The notes under the pieces: model-generated
The model's input: only the letters and a program-made list of their open reading frames with translations
Told to the model about the DNA's origin: nothing
The model's database searches: none
Source: Vibrio zhanjiangensis
GTDB taxonomy: Bacteria; Pseudomonadota; Gammaproteobacteria; Enterobacterales; Vibrionaceae
NCBI RefSeq assembly: GCF_030161235.1
Contig: NZ_BSPW01000083.1
Location: forward strand, 1 to 64,000
Length of the DNA stretch: 64,000 nt
Direction: 5' to 3'
Position numbers and translations under genes: made by a program
Shown: positions 41,697-51,802 of the stretch, in pieces
How positions within the stretch are numbered: position 1 is the stretch's first letter
How the letters are laid out: the number at the start of each line of letters is the position of its first letter

Positions 41697-42866
41697 ATGT
41701 TAGAAATACTCTTCTTGCTTCTACCAATTGCTGCAGCGTATGGTTGGTATATGGGTAACCGTAGTGCCCAGCAAGATAAACAGAAGCACTCTAATCAGAT
41801 TTCCCGCCAGTATGTGACGGGTTTGAACCTGCTTTTGTCTGATCAGTCTGACAAAGCCGTTGATCACTTCATTGAACTACTCCAAGTCGACAATGAAACT
41901 ATTGATACTCACTTAGCTTTGGGGAACTTGTTTCGCTCAAGAGGTGAAGTCGACCGAGCAATACGTATCCATCAGAATCTAATCTCACGATCTGGTTTAA
42001 CTATCGACCAAAAAAACATAGCACTTCAACAACTTGCTAAAGATTACATGGCATCAGGCTTTCTTGATCGTGCTGAGAAAATTTTCGAACAGCTTGTTGA
42101 AGAGCCTGAGCACAGAGAAGCGGCATTGCAACAATTAGTGGCTATTTATCAGCAAACTCGAGAATGGTCAAAAGCCATTCAGTATGCCTCTCAATTAGTC
42201 AAAATGGGTCGTAAGCGTATGCGCAACAGCATCGCTCATTTTTGGTGTGAGCTTGCCATGCAGGAGAAAGCCGAAGGGGATAGCAATCGTGCTGTTTTGC
42301 ATTTCAAAAGAGCGTTATCAGAAGATCCGAAATGTGCTAGAGCGAGTATTGCACTTGGTAAGCTGCACCTAGAAAATGAGGATTACGTCAAAACAATAAA
42401 GTACATGGAGATGGTACTTGAGCAAGATACTGACTTTGTTAGTGAAGTATTACCAACACTAGCCGACTGTTACCATCACCTAGGTCGAGAGGAAGATCTC
42501 CTCGACTTTCTACGCAAATGTATTGCAGCGAAAGCAGGTGTGTCTGCAGAATTGATGCTTGCTCAGATGGTTGCTCAACATGAAGGCTCAGGCTCTGCAC
42601 AGGAGCTTTTGACACGTCAGTTGGTCAAGAATCCAACCATGAAAGGCTTTTATCGTTTGATGGATTATCATTTGGCAGAAGCAGAAGAAGGGCGAGCAAA
42701 GGCCAGCCTTCAAACACTGCAGCGACTGGTTGGTGAGCAGCTGAAGATTAAACCTCACTATCGATGCCGTAAGTGTGGATTTTCAACACACTCTATGTAT
42801 TGGCATTGTCCTTCTTGTAAAGGTTGGGGGACGATCAAACCAATCCGAGGATTGGATGGAGAATAA
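41697..42866 (+). CDS. lapB: Lipopolysaccharide assembly protein B (TPR/rubredoxin)
   Basis: A 389-residue protein with an N-terminal membrane anchor (about 1-20), a series of tetratricopeptide repeats (about 35-330) and a C-terminal rubredoxin-like zinc site with two CxxC pairs (YRCRKCGFSTHSMYWHCPSC). LapB/YciM presents LpxC to FtsH and so limits LPS synthesis. Confidence 0.95.
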   Translation: MLEILFLLLPIAAAYGWYMGNRSAQQDKQKHSNQISRQYVTGLNLLLSDQSDKAVDHFIELLQVDNETIDTHLALGNLFRSRGEVDRAIRIHQNLISRSGLTIDQKNIALQQLAKDYMASGFLDRAEKIFEQLVEEPEHREAALQQLVAIYQQTREWSKAIQYASQLVKMGRKRMRNSIAHFWCELAMQEKAEGDSNRAVLHFKRALSEDPKCARASIALGKLHLENEDYVKTIKYMEMVLEQDTDFVSEVLPTLADCYHHLGREEDLLDFLRKCIAAKAGVSAELMLAQMVAQHEGSGSAQELLTRQLVKNPTMKGFYRLMDYHLAEAEEGRAKASLQTLQRLVGEQLKIKPHYRCRKCGFSTHSMYWHCPSCKGWGTIKPIRGLDGE

Positions 42867-42937
42867 TCATAATGCAGCTAACAGACCTTCTGTTCGCTGC
42901 ATTTTTTAGCAATGAAGAAAACTAGGTAGGAAATGAA

Positions 42938-43636
42938 ATGATCGACCAAAAAGTCATTGTCGCACTGGATTACGACCGTCAAGCAGATGCGCTTGCTTTT
43001 ATAGATAGGATTGATCCTGCGTCATGTCGCCTAAAAGTCGGTAAGGAGATGTTTACGCTCTTTGGTCCTGAATTTGTCAAACAGCTGCATCAGCGTGGCT
43101 TCTCAGTATTCTTAGACCTTAAATTTCACGATATTCCGAATACTTGTTCGAAAGCGGTGAGGGCAGCAGCAGAGCTTGGTGTTTGGATGGTGAATGTCCA
43201 TGCCAGTGGCGGTGAGCGCATGATGAATGCGTCACGAGAGATACTTGAGCCTTATGGACAAGATCGTCCGCTACTTATTGGTGTCACGGTGCTCACAAGT
43301 ATGGAGCAAAGTGATCTTTCAGGTATTGGTATCGATGTTAGCCCCCAAGATCATGTCACTCGACTTGCTACGCTAGCAAAAAACTCAGGTCTAGATGGTG
43401 TTGTATGCTCAGCTCAAGAGTCATCTATGCTCAAAGGTCGACTTGGTGAGTCATTTAAACTAGTCACACCCGGAATTCGTCCTCTTGGCTCAGAGGTTGG
43501 AGATCAAAAACGTATAATGACACCCGTTGAGGCCGTTACAGCCGGTTCGGACTATTTGGTTATTGGCAGACCTATAACCAAGGCCAAAGATCCGGCTCAA
43601 GTTTTAGCTGAAATAAACCAATCAATTACGGTGTGA
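42938..43636 (+). CDS. pyrF: Orotidine 5'-phosphate decarboxylase
   Basis: A 232-residue TIM-barrel enzyme forms UMP, the last step of de novo pyrimidine synthesis. The catalytic Lys/Asp cluster is in FLDLKFHDIPNT, and the phosphate-binding C-terminal loop is in DYLVIGRPITKA. It has a strong AGGAAATGAA ribosome region. The order lapA-lapB-pyrF is conserved. Confidence 0.97.
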   Translation: MIDQKVIVALDYDRQADALAFIDRIDPASCRLKVGKEMFTLFGPEFVKQLHQRGFSVFLDLKFHDIPNTCSKAVRAAAELGVWMVNVHASGGERMMNASREILEPYGQDRPLLIGVTVLTSMEQSDLSGIGIDVSPQDHVTRLATLAKNSGLDGVVCSAQESSMLKGRLGESFKLVTPGIRPLGSEVGDQKRIMTPVEAVTAGSDYLVIGRPITKAKDPAQVLAEINQSITV

Positions 43637-43654
43637 TAGCCGAGATTTTTAGCT

Positions 43655-44431
43655 TTACACAGCTTCGGGTGCTCCACTGTGGAATTTGAAGTCGTTATCA
43701 GGGCTAGAGATTAATTGTGCTTCCAATTGTCCAAAGAAGGCAACTCTTTGAGATATGTCTTCACCAGCGATATTTTCGGCAAGTGTCAGATAGTCTTGAT
43801 AATGGCGTGCTTCAGATCTCAGTAACGAGATGTAAAATTTTGCAATCTCCTCGTCCATATGCGGAGCAAGCTTAGCAAAGCGTTCACAAGAACGGGCCTC
43901 TATATAGGCACCAATAATGAGCTTATCGGTCAAGGCTTGTGGTTCGTGAGTTGCCATATGAGTTAATAATCCTTTGGCATATCGACTGGCTTGAACTGGC
44001 TCATAGTCAATACCTCGTTTTTCCATTATTTCAAGAACTTGATAAAAGTGATGAAGTTCCTCTTTGATGAGCATGACCATTTTATCTATCAGCTCTTGGC
44101 TATATGGAGAGTCAGACTTTGCGATGATAGCTTTGGAAATATTACACTTACCTTTGAGGGTTTTTAAGCAACCAACTTTGCGATACGCAAAATCCTCAAA
44201 AGGTTTTAACCAATCTAGTAAATTCTGTGTGCTTTGTTTGTCTACGGCATATCTACGAATAAGATACATAGCGGATTGCCCAGCCTTTAGCTCGCATAAT
44301 AGATGATCAATTAATACTGTCTTGAGGTGTTGAGGTTTTCGGGCTTCATTGATCCATGACTGAGGTGTTGGGCAATGGAGAAAGTCATCTATAGGTTGCA
44401 GTAGGTCTTGGTAATTCTTTAAATCGATCAT
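43655..44431 (-). CDS. miaE: tRNA-(ms2io6A37) hydroxylase
   Basis: A 258-residue ferritin-like di-iron monooxygenase hydroxylates the isopentenyl group of 2-methylthio-N6-isopentenyl-A37 in tRNAs. Iron-ligand motifs are visible: MVMLIKEELHHFYQVLEIMEK-type EExH and EARSCERF / RSEARHYQDYL. Convergent with pyrF (18 bp between stops). Confidence 0.9.
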   Translation of the reverse strand: MIDLKNYQDLLQPIDDFLHCPTPQSWINEARKPQHLKTVLIDHLLCELKAGQSAMYLIRRYAVDKQSTQNLLDWLKPFEDFAYRKVGCLKTLKGKCNISKAIIAKSDSPYSQELIDKMVMLIKEELHHFYQVLEIMEKRGIDYEPVQASRYAKGLLTHMATHEPQALTDKLIIGAYIEARSCERFAKLAPHMDEEIAKFYISLLRSEARHYQDYLTLAENIAGEDISQRVAFFGQLEAQLISSPDNDFKFHSGAPEAV

Positions 44432-44494
44432 AATTGTTTTACAACTAAAAAGGCCGCGTAAGCGGCCTTAGTCAAGCGGGATGATGGGATTATA

Positions 44495-45256
44495 TTACCA
44501 TTTTTTCTTTTCACCAAAGAGTTCGTCCATATCGCTTTGTCGTTCATCTGTCATTTGGCTAAGATCCTCAGCACTTTTCGATTGACGTTTTTCTTCCAAT
44601 TCATCGTGCATTTGCTGAAGCTTTTCGCGTGCCTGATTGGAGAAGTTATCATTTTTGGTGCTTAGCGCATCCAGACCTTTTCTAACTAACTGAAGAGCAG
44701 TTCCCGGCTGTCCTCGAACAATTGCATCGTTGGCACGTTTAAGTACGTTTTCAATATTAATGCGAATTTGAATGGTCTCTAAACGGCCATTTTCAGCTAC
44801 ATAGGCTTGAGTATCAAATCGTCCTTTGTTGTGCTCGCTTCTAATTGTGTCTCTTAAACGTTTGACCAGTTTGAGCATGACTATCGCTTGCTTATCACTG
44901 CTTGGTGTTTTGAACGTAGTGCTTTCCGCACCGCTATTATCGTTTTTCAGTTGATTAATTTGCTGTTTAACATGGGCAACCCGCTGTTCAAGTTGTTTGT
45001 TCTTAGGATCCAGCTCGTACATACTCTGGACCGAATCTAATATTCGGGTATTCAGACAAACTAGCAAGTCTCTGCTGTACGGTATGTGGTTAGCGTATCC
45101 GATGAGTTCTTCCGTCGCATCTATGATTGACAAGTATCTCACACTTTCTTGCTTTTTGGCCGATTCGACTTTGACCTTGTACTGAAGCATGATGTTATAG
45201 CCAAGTACCAAGACGAGTAGGATGGTGACTAAAGCTATGATTAACCCTATATTCAT
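44495..45256 (-). CDS. Conserved membrane-anchored coiled-coil protein, unknown function
   Basis: A 253-residue protein has one N-terminal membrane span (about 4-22) and a long charged helical cytoplasmic region. Coiled-coil segments lie near 75-105 and 200-235, and the C terminus is acidic/basic (DELFGEKKKW). A TPR-like motif (GQPGTALQLVRKGLDAL) is suggested. It sits in the miaE-cysB interval. No function can be assigned; a scaffolding or envelope role is inference only. Confidence 0.65.
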   Translation of the reverse strand: MNIGLIIALVTILLVLVLGYNIMLQYKVKVESAKKQESVRYLSIIDATEELIGYANHIPYSRDLLVCLNTRILDSVQSMYELDPKNKQLEQRVAHVKQQINQLKNDNSGAESTTFKTPSSDKQAIVMLKLVKRLRDTIRSEHNKGRFDTQAYVAENGRLETIQIRINIENVLKRANDAIVRGQPGTALQLVRKGLDALSTKNDNFSNQAREKLQQMHDELEEKRQSKSAEDLSQMTDERQSDMDELFGEKKKW

Positions 45257-45547
45257 AAATTCCGTATCTTTTGTTGGCTAGCATTTAAGGATACACGATT
45301 CTTATGTACCACTGTATCTATTTTATATTATTACGTTTCTTAGGCTAATTATTAACGAAAACTCCGATCTATGGGTGATTTTTGAGTTATTGATTGCAAA
45401 AAAACCGTCCAATTCAGAAATTGCTCATTAGAAACCATCCAAATGCCTCGTTGGACTATCAATTTATTTCAAGAGGCGTTATAACTAAATATTATAAACT
45501 ATGTTTGCCTTTTGTGGGGCATTGGGTAAGGGATTGCAGGGTTAAAA
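45257..45547. other. Divergent intergenic region before cysB
   Basis: About 290 bp of AT-rich sequence with no supportable gene; it should hold the cysB promoter. A short in-frame ORF here lacks a ribosome site and overlaps cysB. Confidence 0.4.
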
Positions 45548-46522
45548 ATGAAGTTACAGCAACTGAAGTATATTGTTGAAGTCCTCAACCACAATCTGAA
45601 TGTATCTGCAACAGCAGAGAGTCTGTATACATCTCAACCAGGGATTAGCAAGCAGGTACGCCTGTTAGAAGACGAACTAGGTATTCAAATTTTTGAACGC
45701 AGTGGTAAGCACTTAACACAAGTTACTTCAGCTGGTGAGGATATCATACGTATCTCACAAGAGATTTTGGCGAGAGTCGAAAGCATCAAAGCAGTGGCTG
45801 GTGAACATACTCATCCAGAAATGGGAACGCTAAATATTTCCACCACTCATACTCAAGCTCGATATGCACTGCCAGAGGTAATAAAGGGATTTACTGCTCG
45901 TTACCCCAAAGTATCTTTACACATGCATCAGGGAACACCATCTCAAATGTCCGAAGCTATTGCAAAAGGGACTGCTAACTTTGCTATAGCAACAGAGGCT
46001 CTTCATTTATATCAAGATGCAGTGATGTTACCTTGCTATCATTGGAATCGATCCATTGTCGTTCCCAAGGACCACCTGTTGGCACAGAAGAGCACGGTAA
46101 CGATTGAGGATCTTGCATCGTATCCATTGGTGACTTATGTGTTTGGGTTTACTGGACGTTCTGAGTTAGATACCGCTTTTAACAAAGTTGGACTGACACC
46201 CAAGGTCGTTTTTACCGCGACTGATGCTGATGTCATCAAAACCTATGTCCGCATGGGAATAGGGGTTGGGGTTATCGCGAGTATGGCAATCGATAACGAG
46301 CGAGATCATGATTTAGTCGCGATTGATGCGCGTCATTTATTCGGTGCAAGTACGACGAGTATTGGGTTTCGAAGAGGAACATTCCTTCGAACCTATATGT
46401 ATGACTTCATGGAGCGTTTTGCACCTCATCTGACGCGTCCTGTTGTAGAGAAAGCGCTTTCTTTAAAGTCCAACGCTGAGATTGAAGAGATGTTTCAAGG
46501 TATACAGCTACCGATTAGATAA
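45548..46522 (+). CDS. cysB: LysR-type regulator of cysteine biosynthesis
   Basis: A 324-residue LTTR with an N-terminal winged HTH (MKLQQLKYIVEVLNHNLNVS, then ATAESLYTSQPGISKQVR) and an effector domain with CysB-specific features (TTHTQARYALPEVIKGFTARYP; GMGVGVIASMA-like MGIGVGVIASMAID). It activates sulfate assimilation genes with N-acetylserine as inducer. The ATG has a weak upstream AGGG. Confidence 0.95.
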   Translation: MKLQQLKYIVEVLNHNLNVSATAESLYTSQPGISKQVRLLEDELGIQIFERSGKHLTQVTSAGEDIIRISQEILARVESIKAVAGEHTHPEMGTLNISTTHTQARYALPEVIKGFTARYPKVSLHMHQGTPSQMSEAIAKGTANFAIATEALHLYQDAVMLPCYHWNRSIVVPKDHLLAQKSTVTIEDLASYPLVTYVFGFTGRSELDTAFNKVGLTPKVVFTATDADVIKTYVRMGIGVGVIASMAIDNERDHDLVAIDARHLFGASTTSIGFRRGTFLRTYMYDFMERFAPHLTRPVVEKALSLKSNAEIEEMFQGIQLPIR

Positions 46523-46561
46523 TCTGGCCGTTTTTTAGTCTGTCTGTTCCCTGTGTGGGTT

Positions 46562-47776
46562 ATGGCAAGTAGAACAAATATGCACGCAAAGTTTTTGCAG
46601 TTGGATTCTTTTCTTACCTCACATCAGCAATTTTGGCGGTTTGAGCCTTTTTTGGTGACGTGTAATGGGGGAGTACCTTGGAGGGAAGACTATCCACAAC
46701 TTTCCTCTTGGCTTGCGAGTCTATCGGACTTACAGATAGAAGAACTTAAACTCGATTCAAAACAACTCAGGTGCCAGTTGTCTGAGTTTATTCCTCAGTT
46801 GATCTCTACTTCAGCGTTTACTCAGTTGAAGCCTCTTCAATTAGATGGTTTGCGATTGGACAGATCTCTGCGTGCGGGAGTGCCCGGAAGAAAACTAGAT
46901 CAAATAGTGTCTATGGGGGAAGCGGCATTAAAGTGTCAGCATGGCAGTGAGTGGCTGGAATGGTGTTCTGGAAAAGGTTATCTAGGCAGAGTGCTAGCCG
47001 ACTGCAGTCGAAAGCCTGTAACCAGCTTTGAATATCAACGCAGCTTGTGTGATTCTGGACAAAGAGTAGCCAATCAACTCAATTTGCCGATGACTTTTGT
47101 CCAAGGTGATGCGCTGTCTTCGAGCGCTCTGTCTGTACTTAACCCAAATCAACATGCGATTGCCTTACACGCTTGTGGAGATCTGCATGTTTCTTTGATT
47201 GAAAAAGCCTCTTCAGTTGGAGTACCCGCTCTCACCATATCACCTTGTTGCTATCATCTTATCCAAGACAATCATTACCAACCTTTGTCTCTGTCTGGGA
47301 AATTATCAGAGCTTAAGCTCACTCAATCGGAGTTGCGAATTCCATTGCAAGAAACAGTAACCGGTGGAGAAAGAGTTAAAAAGCATCGCTTTCTTGAGAT
47401 GAGTTATCGATTGGGGTTGGATTTGATTTTGAGAGAAGTATTGGGTCGCCGAGACTATACACCGATCCCAAGTGTTAAAAAATCGCAATTGTCAGCAGGC
47501 TTTTCTGCGTTTTGCCAATGGGCTGCTGAGTTAAAACATTTGTCATTACCCAAAGACTTAGCTTTTGATGATTTTTACCTTCGCGGGATTGAACACTATT
47601 GGCAAATGGAGCGGTTTAGTTTAGTTCAGCAGCCTTTTCGTCGCAGTATAGAAATGTGGTTGGTTTATGACAAAGCGCTTTATCTCCAAGAAAAAGGATA
47701 TAAGGTATCACTTGCAACTTTTTGTTCTGAAAAAACAACGCCAAGAAATATTTTAATTCAAGCAACCAAGCCTTAG
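46562..47776 (+). CDS. SAM-dependent methyltransferase (GSTCD-like)
   Basis: About 404 residues from ATG 46562; GTG 46553 or ATG 46580 (MHAKFLQLDSFL) are alternatives because no strong ribosome site marks one. The Rossmann-like methyltransferase core is clear: motif I EWLEWCSGKGYLGRVLA (about 135-150), QGDALSS, HACGDLHVSLI and the SPCCYHL motif. This is the Methyltransf_32/GSTCD-type family. Substrate is not known; an RNA or small-molecule target is possible. Confidence 0.8.
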   Translation: MASRTNMHAKFLQLDSFLTSHQQFWRFEPFLVTCNGGVPWREDYPQLSSWLASLSDLQIEELKLDSKQLRCQLSEFIPQLISTSAFTQLKPLQLDGLRLDRSLRAGVPGRKLDQIVSMGEAALKCQHGSEWLEWCSGKGYLGRVLADCSRKPVTSFEYQRSLCDSGQRVANQLNLPMTFVQGDALSSSALSVLNPNQHAIALHACGDLHVSLIEKASSVGVPALTISPCCYHLIQDNHYQPLSLSGKLSELKLTQSELRIPLQETVTGGERVKKHRFLEMSYRLGLDLILREVLGRRDYTPIPSVKKSQLSAGFSAFCQWAAELKHLSLPKDLAFDDFYLRGIEHYWQMERFSLVQQPFRRSIEMWLVYDKALYLQEKGYKVSLATFCSEKTTPRNILIQATKP

Positions 47777-47908
47777 CTCACCTAAATGGCAACTTTATTC
47801 GTTCAACCTTTCAATTTTCCGAACTTATTGCCAATAATAAATATGGATATCTAGCGGCAGAGTGATCGAAGCCGCCAACGTCGGTAATGCTTAGACCAAG
47901 GAGTCGAG

Positions 47909-48874
47909 ATGAAAGCAGCAAAGGTTATATTAGGATTATTCGTATTGGGTGTGGCGCTAGTATTACCAATAAGCAGTATGGCAAAAACAGCTAAAGTCGC
48001 GATATCTCAAATTGTGGAGCATCCAGCACTGGATTCAGTGCGCCAAGGACTGTTAGACGGACTCAAAGCAAAGGGATATATAGAAGGAAAAAATCTCCAA
48101 TTTGACTATAAAACCGCTCAAGGAAACCCTGCTATCGCAGTTCAGATTGCTCGTCAATACGTGGGAGAAAAACCAGATGTATTGGTCGGAATTGCCACCC
48201 CCACAGCTCAGGCTCTCGTTGCTGCAACTCGTTCTATTCCGGTTGTTTTTACCGCAGTGACTGACCCTGTGGGGGCAAAGCTGGTTAACAGCATGACTCA
48301 GCCGGGCAAAAATGTCACTGGGCTTTCTGACCTTTCACCAGTCAAGCAACATGTCGCTCTTATCAAAGAAATCATGCCAACGGTAAGTTCTATTGGCGTG
48401 GTGTTTAATCCGGGTGAAGCTAACGCTGTCACCTTAGTAAAGTTGCTAAAAGAAAACGCACAGGCTGAAGGAATAAATGTTCTTGAAGCGACGGCTTTAA
48501 AGAGTGCTGATGTCCAATCGGCGACTCAAGCGATCGCAGATAAATCGGATATTCTCTATGCACCTACTGACAATACGGTCGCCAGTGCAATTGAAGGTAT
48601 GCTTGTTGCTGCAAATCAAGCCAAAACACCTGTGTTTGGGGGGGCGACTTCCTATGTTGATAAGGGGGCGATAGTGGGGCTAGGATTTGATTATTATCAA
48701 GTTGGAATACAAACCGCAGATTATGTTGCTGCCATATTAGAAGGCGCGGAGCCAGGTACTTTGGATGTCAAGGTAGCCAATGGCTCTGACCTTGTAGTGA
48801 ACACTGAAGCTTCCAAGACATTAGGAGTCACTATTCCAGAGTCTGTGTTGGAGCGCGCAACCAAAGTGAAATGA
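47909..48874 (+). CDS. ABC importer substrate-binding protein (TrpX-like)
   Basis: A 321-residue periplasmic protein with a signal peptide (hydrophobic 6-25, SSMA-KT). It has the two-lobe ABC_sub_bind layout (KVAISQIVEHPALDSVRQGL, VLVGIATPTAQALVAATRSIP, VFTAVTDPVGAKLVNSM, PGKNVTGLSDLSPVKQHV). The family includes streptococcal TrpX for tryptophan; the ligand here is not determinable by eye. First gene of a three-gene transporter with permease and ATPase. Confidence 0.85.
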   Translation: MKAAKVILGLFVLGVALVLPISSMAKTAKVAISQIVEHPALDSVRQGLLDGLKAKGYIEGKNLQFDYKTAQGNPAIAVQIARQYVGEKPDVLVGIATPTAQALVAATRSIPVVFTAVTDPVGAKLVNSMTQPGKNVTGLSDLSPVKQHVALIKEIMPTVSSIGVVFNPGEANAVTLVKLLKENAQAEGINVLEATALKSADVQSATQAIADKSDILYAPTDNTVASAIEGMLVAANQAKTPVFGGATSYVDKGAIVGLGFDYYQVGIQTADYVAAILEGAEPGTLDVKVANGSDLVVNTEASKTLGVTIPESVLERATKVK

Positions 48875-48920
48875 TTACGTGCAAGATGTTGGTCTGTGAC
48901 TAACAGAAAAGGGGTTGATG

Positions 48921-49805
48921 ATGTCGGCTTTCGCATTTTTTGGTGCTCTGGAAATTGGTCTAGTTTATGGCTTGGTGGCTCTTGGGGTATTTCTCACATT
49001 TCGGGTGCTTGATTTTCCCGATTTGAGTGTGGATGGCAGTTTTCCCATGGGAGCCGCAGTTGCGGCGACCGCGATAGTGGCTGGTGTTAATCCTTGGTTA
49101 GCGACAGGGATGGCGATAGTGGCTGGGGCTGTTACCGGCTGGATTACGGGATTTCTAGCGATAAGGTGCGGTATATTGCATTTACTAGCCTCAATTCTCA
49201 CTATGATCGCCGCATTTTCGGTTAATATCCGCATTATGGGGCGGCCCAATGTCGCTCTTCTTGGTGAAGAGACGATTCTTACTTCGTTTGAAAATCTAGC
49301 CGATCCCATGCTGATACGTCCCCTAGTTGTTGGGGTATTGGTCATGTTGTCAGCGCTGTTTGTTATTCGACTGCTAAGCAGTGATTTTGGCTTAGGCTTA
49401 CGTGCAGCAGGTGTCAATGCTCGTATGCTTTCAGCTCAGGGTGGAAGTACCGCTTTTTATGTCTATTTTGGTCTTGCATTATCAAATGGTTTTGTCGGTT
49501 TTTCAGGGGCATTATTTGCTCAAACGAATAGCTTTGCCGATGTGACTTCTGGTGTTGGTACTATTGTGGTTGGGCTTGCGGCGGTAATTCTGGGCCAAAC
49601 ATTACTGCCGGGAAGAGCAATATGGGTATCGGTCGTGGCCGTTATTCTCGGTTCAGTGCTTTACCGTCTCGCTGTCGCTTTTGCTCTTAGCTCTGGGCTA
49701 TTTGGTCTTCAGGCCTCTGATCTTAACCTTGTTACCGCTGTGTTAGTGGCAATCGCCTTGATTGCGCCAAAGCTCAAAGCGAACCTTCGACTCAAGAAAT
49801 TGTAA
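48921..49805 (+). CDS. ABC importer permease
   Basis: About 295 residues from ATG 48921, spaced 6 bp from GGGG; ATG 48918 is adjacent. About eight membrane spans of the branched-chain-type permease fold (BPD_transp_2) are seen, with the motif LGLRAAGVNARMLSAQGGST on the cytoplasmic loop that contacts the ATPase. It follows the binding-protein gene by 46 bp. Confidence 0.88.
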   Translation: MSAFAFFGALEIGLVYGLVALGVFLTFRVLDFPDLSVDGSFPMGAAVAATAIVAGVNPWLATGMAIVAGAVTGWITGFLAIRCGILHLLASILTMIAAFSVNIRIMGRPNVALLGEETILTSFENLADPMLIRPLVVGVLVMLSALFVIRLLSSDFGLGLRAAGVNARMLSAQGGSTAFYVYFGLALSNGFVGFSGALFAQTNSFADVTSGVGTIVVGLAAVILGQTLLPGRAIWVSVVAVILGSVLYRLAVAFALSSGLFGLQASDLNLVTAVLVAIALIAPKLKANLRLKKL

Positions 49806-49851
49806 TCTCGGATAACATTAGAAACTAGCTTGCTATATGTGGAGGAGGTGT

Positions 49852-50646
49852 ATGATTGAACTTAACAATATCCAAGTCATATTTAATCGCGGAACCATAT
49901 TGGAAAATCCTGCGCTCAAGGGAGTGTCATTACAAGTCGAAAAAAACCAATTCTTAACAGTTATTGGGTCCAACGGTGCAGGTAAGTCGACGTTACTTGG
50001 TGCCGTAACTGGAGAAACCCCAATAGCAGGCGGTCGTGTTGTTCTAAATGGTTTGGACGTGACGAAGCAAGCTGTCCATCAAAGAGCAAGGCAATGCGCA
50101 AGAGTGTTTCAAGACCCTTTGGCTGGCACTTGTGCTGACCTATCAATTGAAGAGAATATGGCACTTGCCTACATGCGGGGTAAAAAGCGAGGCTGGCGTT
50201 TTGCACTTTCTAGCCAAAGACGCCGTATTTTCCAAGATAGAATCAGCATTCTTGGACTCGGTTTGGAAGACCGGTTGGGAGATAATATTGGCTTATTATC
50301 AGGGGGACAGCGTCAGGCTGTCAGTCTGGTTATGGCTACTTTATCGGACAGCCAGATTTTGTTACTTGATGAACACACAGCCGCGCTCGATCCGAGAATG
50401 GCGAAGTTTATTATTGATTTAACCAAAACGATTGTCGAAGAATTTCATTTGACTGTGATGATGGTGACCCATTCGATGAAAGATGCCTTAGCTTGTGGAG
50501 ATCGCACTGTGATGTTGCATCAAGGTGAGGTTGTTCTGGATGTCGCTGGTGAGCAAAGATCGGATTTGCAAGTCTCAGATTTGCTTGATTTGTTTACCAA
50601 AGTCAGGGGAGAAGAGCTTTCAGATGATAGCCTTCTTCTCAACTAA
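49852..50646 (+). CDS. ABC importer ATPase
   Basis: A 264-residue ATPase from ATG 49852, directly preceded by GGAGGAGG; the upstream frame extension would read through that ribosome site. Walker A GSNGAGKSTL, signature LSGGQRQAVSL and Walker B ILLLDEHTAALDP are intact. It energises the adjacent permease. Confidence 0.93.
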   Translation: MIELNNIQVIFNRGTILENPALKGVSLQVEKNQFLTVIGSNGAGKSTLLGAVTGETPIAGGRVVLNGLDVTKQAVHQRARQCARVFQDPLAGTCADLSIEENMALAYMRGKKRGWRFALSSQRRRIFQDRISILGLGLEDRLGDNIGLLSGGQRQAVSLVMATLSDSQILLLDEHTAALDPRMAKFIIDLTKTIVEEFHLTVMMVTHSMKDALACGDRTVMLHQGEVVLDVAGEQRSDLQVSDLLDLFTKVRGEELSDDSLLLN

Positions 50647-50657
50647 GGGGGACCAAC

Positions 50658-51611
50658 TTATAACAAACAGCGCGTATTTTGGTAGTCTTTTATTTTTTCA
50701 ACAATAGGCGCAGCTTGATTGAAGGTCCTTATTTCTCTAAACAGTGTGTCTGCTTGAGGATATTGTTGGCGTAAATACGAAAACCACTGTTTCACTCGAT
50801 TAGGATAGTAGAGCCCTTTATCGCCTTTTATTTCATATTGAGAATACAGTAATAGTAACTTTATGACGTCATGCCATGGCATTGGTGCTTGATTATGTTT
50901 CACGACGTTGCCAAGATTCGGTATATTAAATGCCCCTCGGCAAACCATGACAGATTCCACTCCCGTAGTTTCAATGCAAGCTTGTCCGTCTGCAAAATTC
51001 CATATTTCACCATTGGCGATGAGAGGAATGTGAAAGCGTTTACGAATCTCATCAATGTAAGACCATTTTATCTCGCTTGCTTTGTATCCGTCGGTTTTTG
51101 TTCGCGCGTGAACAGTGAGCTCATTAGCTCCGGCGTTTTGGATGGCGTCGACAATTTCGAAACAATCGTTAGGGTTTTCCCAGCCCAAACGAATTTTTGC
51201 TGTAAGTGGCGTGTGTTGTGGAAGCGCATCTCGACAGGCTTTGACAACGCGATGAATGAGTTCGGGGTGTTGAAGTAAGGCGGCGCCGCCTTTGCTTTTA
51301 TTCACCAGCTTTGCTGGGCACCCAAAATTAATATCCACCCCTTTTGCACCAAGCTCGGCCGCGCGCACGGCATTTTCAGCCATCCAATGAGGATCTTGTC
51401 CTAATAATTGAATATGTACAGGGACACCCGACTTAGTCTTCGACCCTTGCTTGAGCTCAGGACATAGGCGGTAAAAAACGTGTTCAGGCAGCAATTGATC
51501 AACGACGCGCACAAATTCGGTCACACAAAGATCGTAGTCGTTAATATCAGTCAAGATCTCTCGCATTAAATGATCTAATACGCCCTCCATGGGGCCTAAA
51601 ACAACTCGCAT
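50658..51611 (-). CDS. dusC: tRNA-dihydrouridine(16) synthase
   Basis: A 317-residue FMN enzyme reduces U16 in tRNA. The start is set at ATG 51611 (MRVVLGPMEGV), which matches the family start and lies 9 bp from AAGAG; an ATG three codons upstream is too close to that site. Catalytic Cys98 (FGCPAKLVNKSKGG) and the DusC-like C-terminal domain (VKQWFSYLRQQYP) are present. Convergent with the ABC ATPase (11 bp). Confidence 0.93.
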   Translation of the reverse strand: MRVVLGPMEGVLDHLMREILTDINDYDLCVTEFVRVVDQLLPEHVFYRLCPELKQGSKTKSGVPVHIQLLGQDPHWMAENAVRAAELGAKGVDINFGCPAKLVNKSKGGAALLQHPELIHRVVKACRDALPQHTPLTAKIRLGWENPNDCFEIVDAIQNAGANELTVHARTKTDGYKASEIKWSYIDEIRKRFHIPLIANGEIWNFADGQACIETTGVESVMVCRGAFNIPNLGNVVKHNQAPMPWHDVIKLLLLYSQYEIKGDKGLYYPNRVKQWFSYLRQQYPQADTLFREIRTFNQAAPIVEKIKDYQNTRCLL

Positions 51612-51802
51612 AAACAACATCTCTTAGTCAGGAGGCGTGATTTTAGAGATTTAGTTATAAGATGTCTAATGACATAAGTGATTTGTTTATAGTTTGTATC
51701 AACGAGCACCGGTTATTGGCTTAAGCCGCCAAGACATCAGTGACCATGGCCAATTGGTCAGGTTATAATAGTTCTACCTTACTTTGATCATAAAATTAAC
51801 GT

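Noticed and set aside
45394..45579. 61-codon ORF before cysB
   Set aside because: It overlaps the cysB start out of frame, and no ribosome site is visible.
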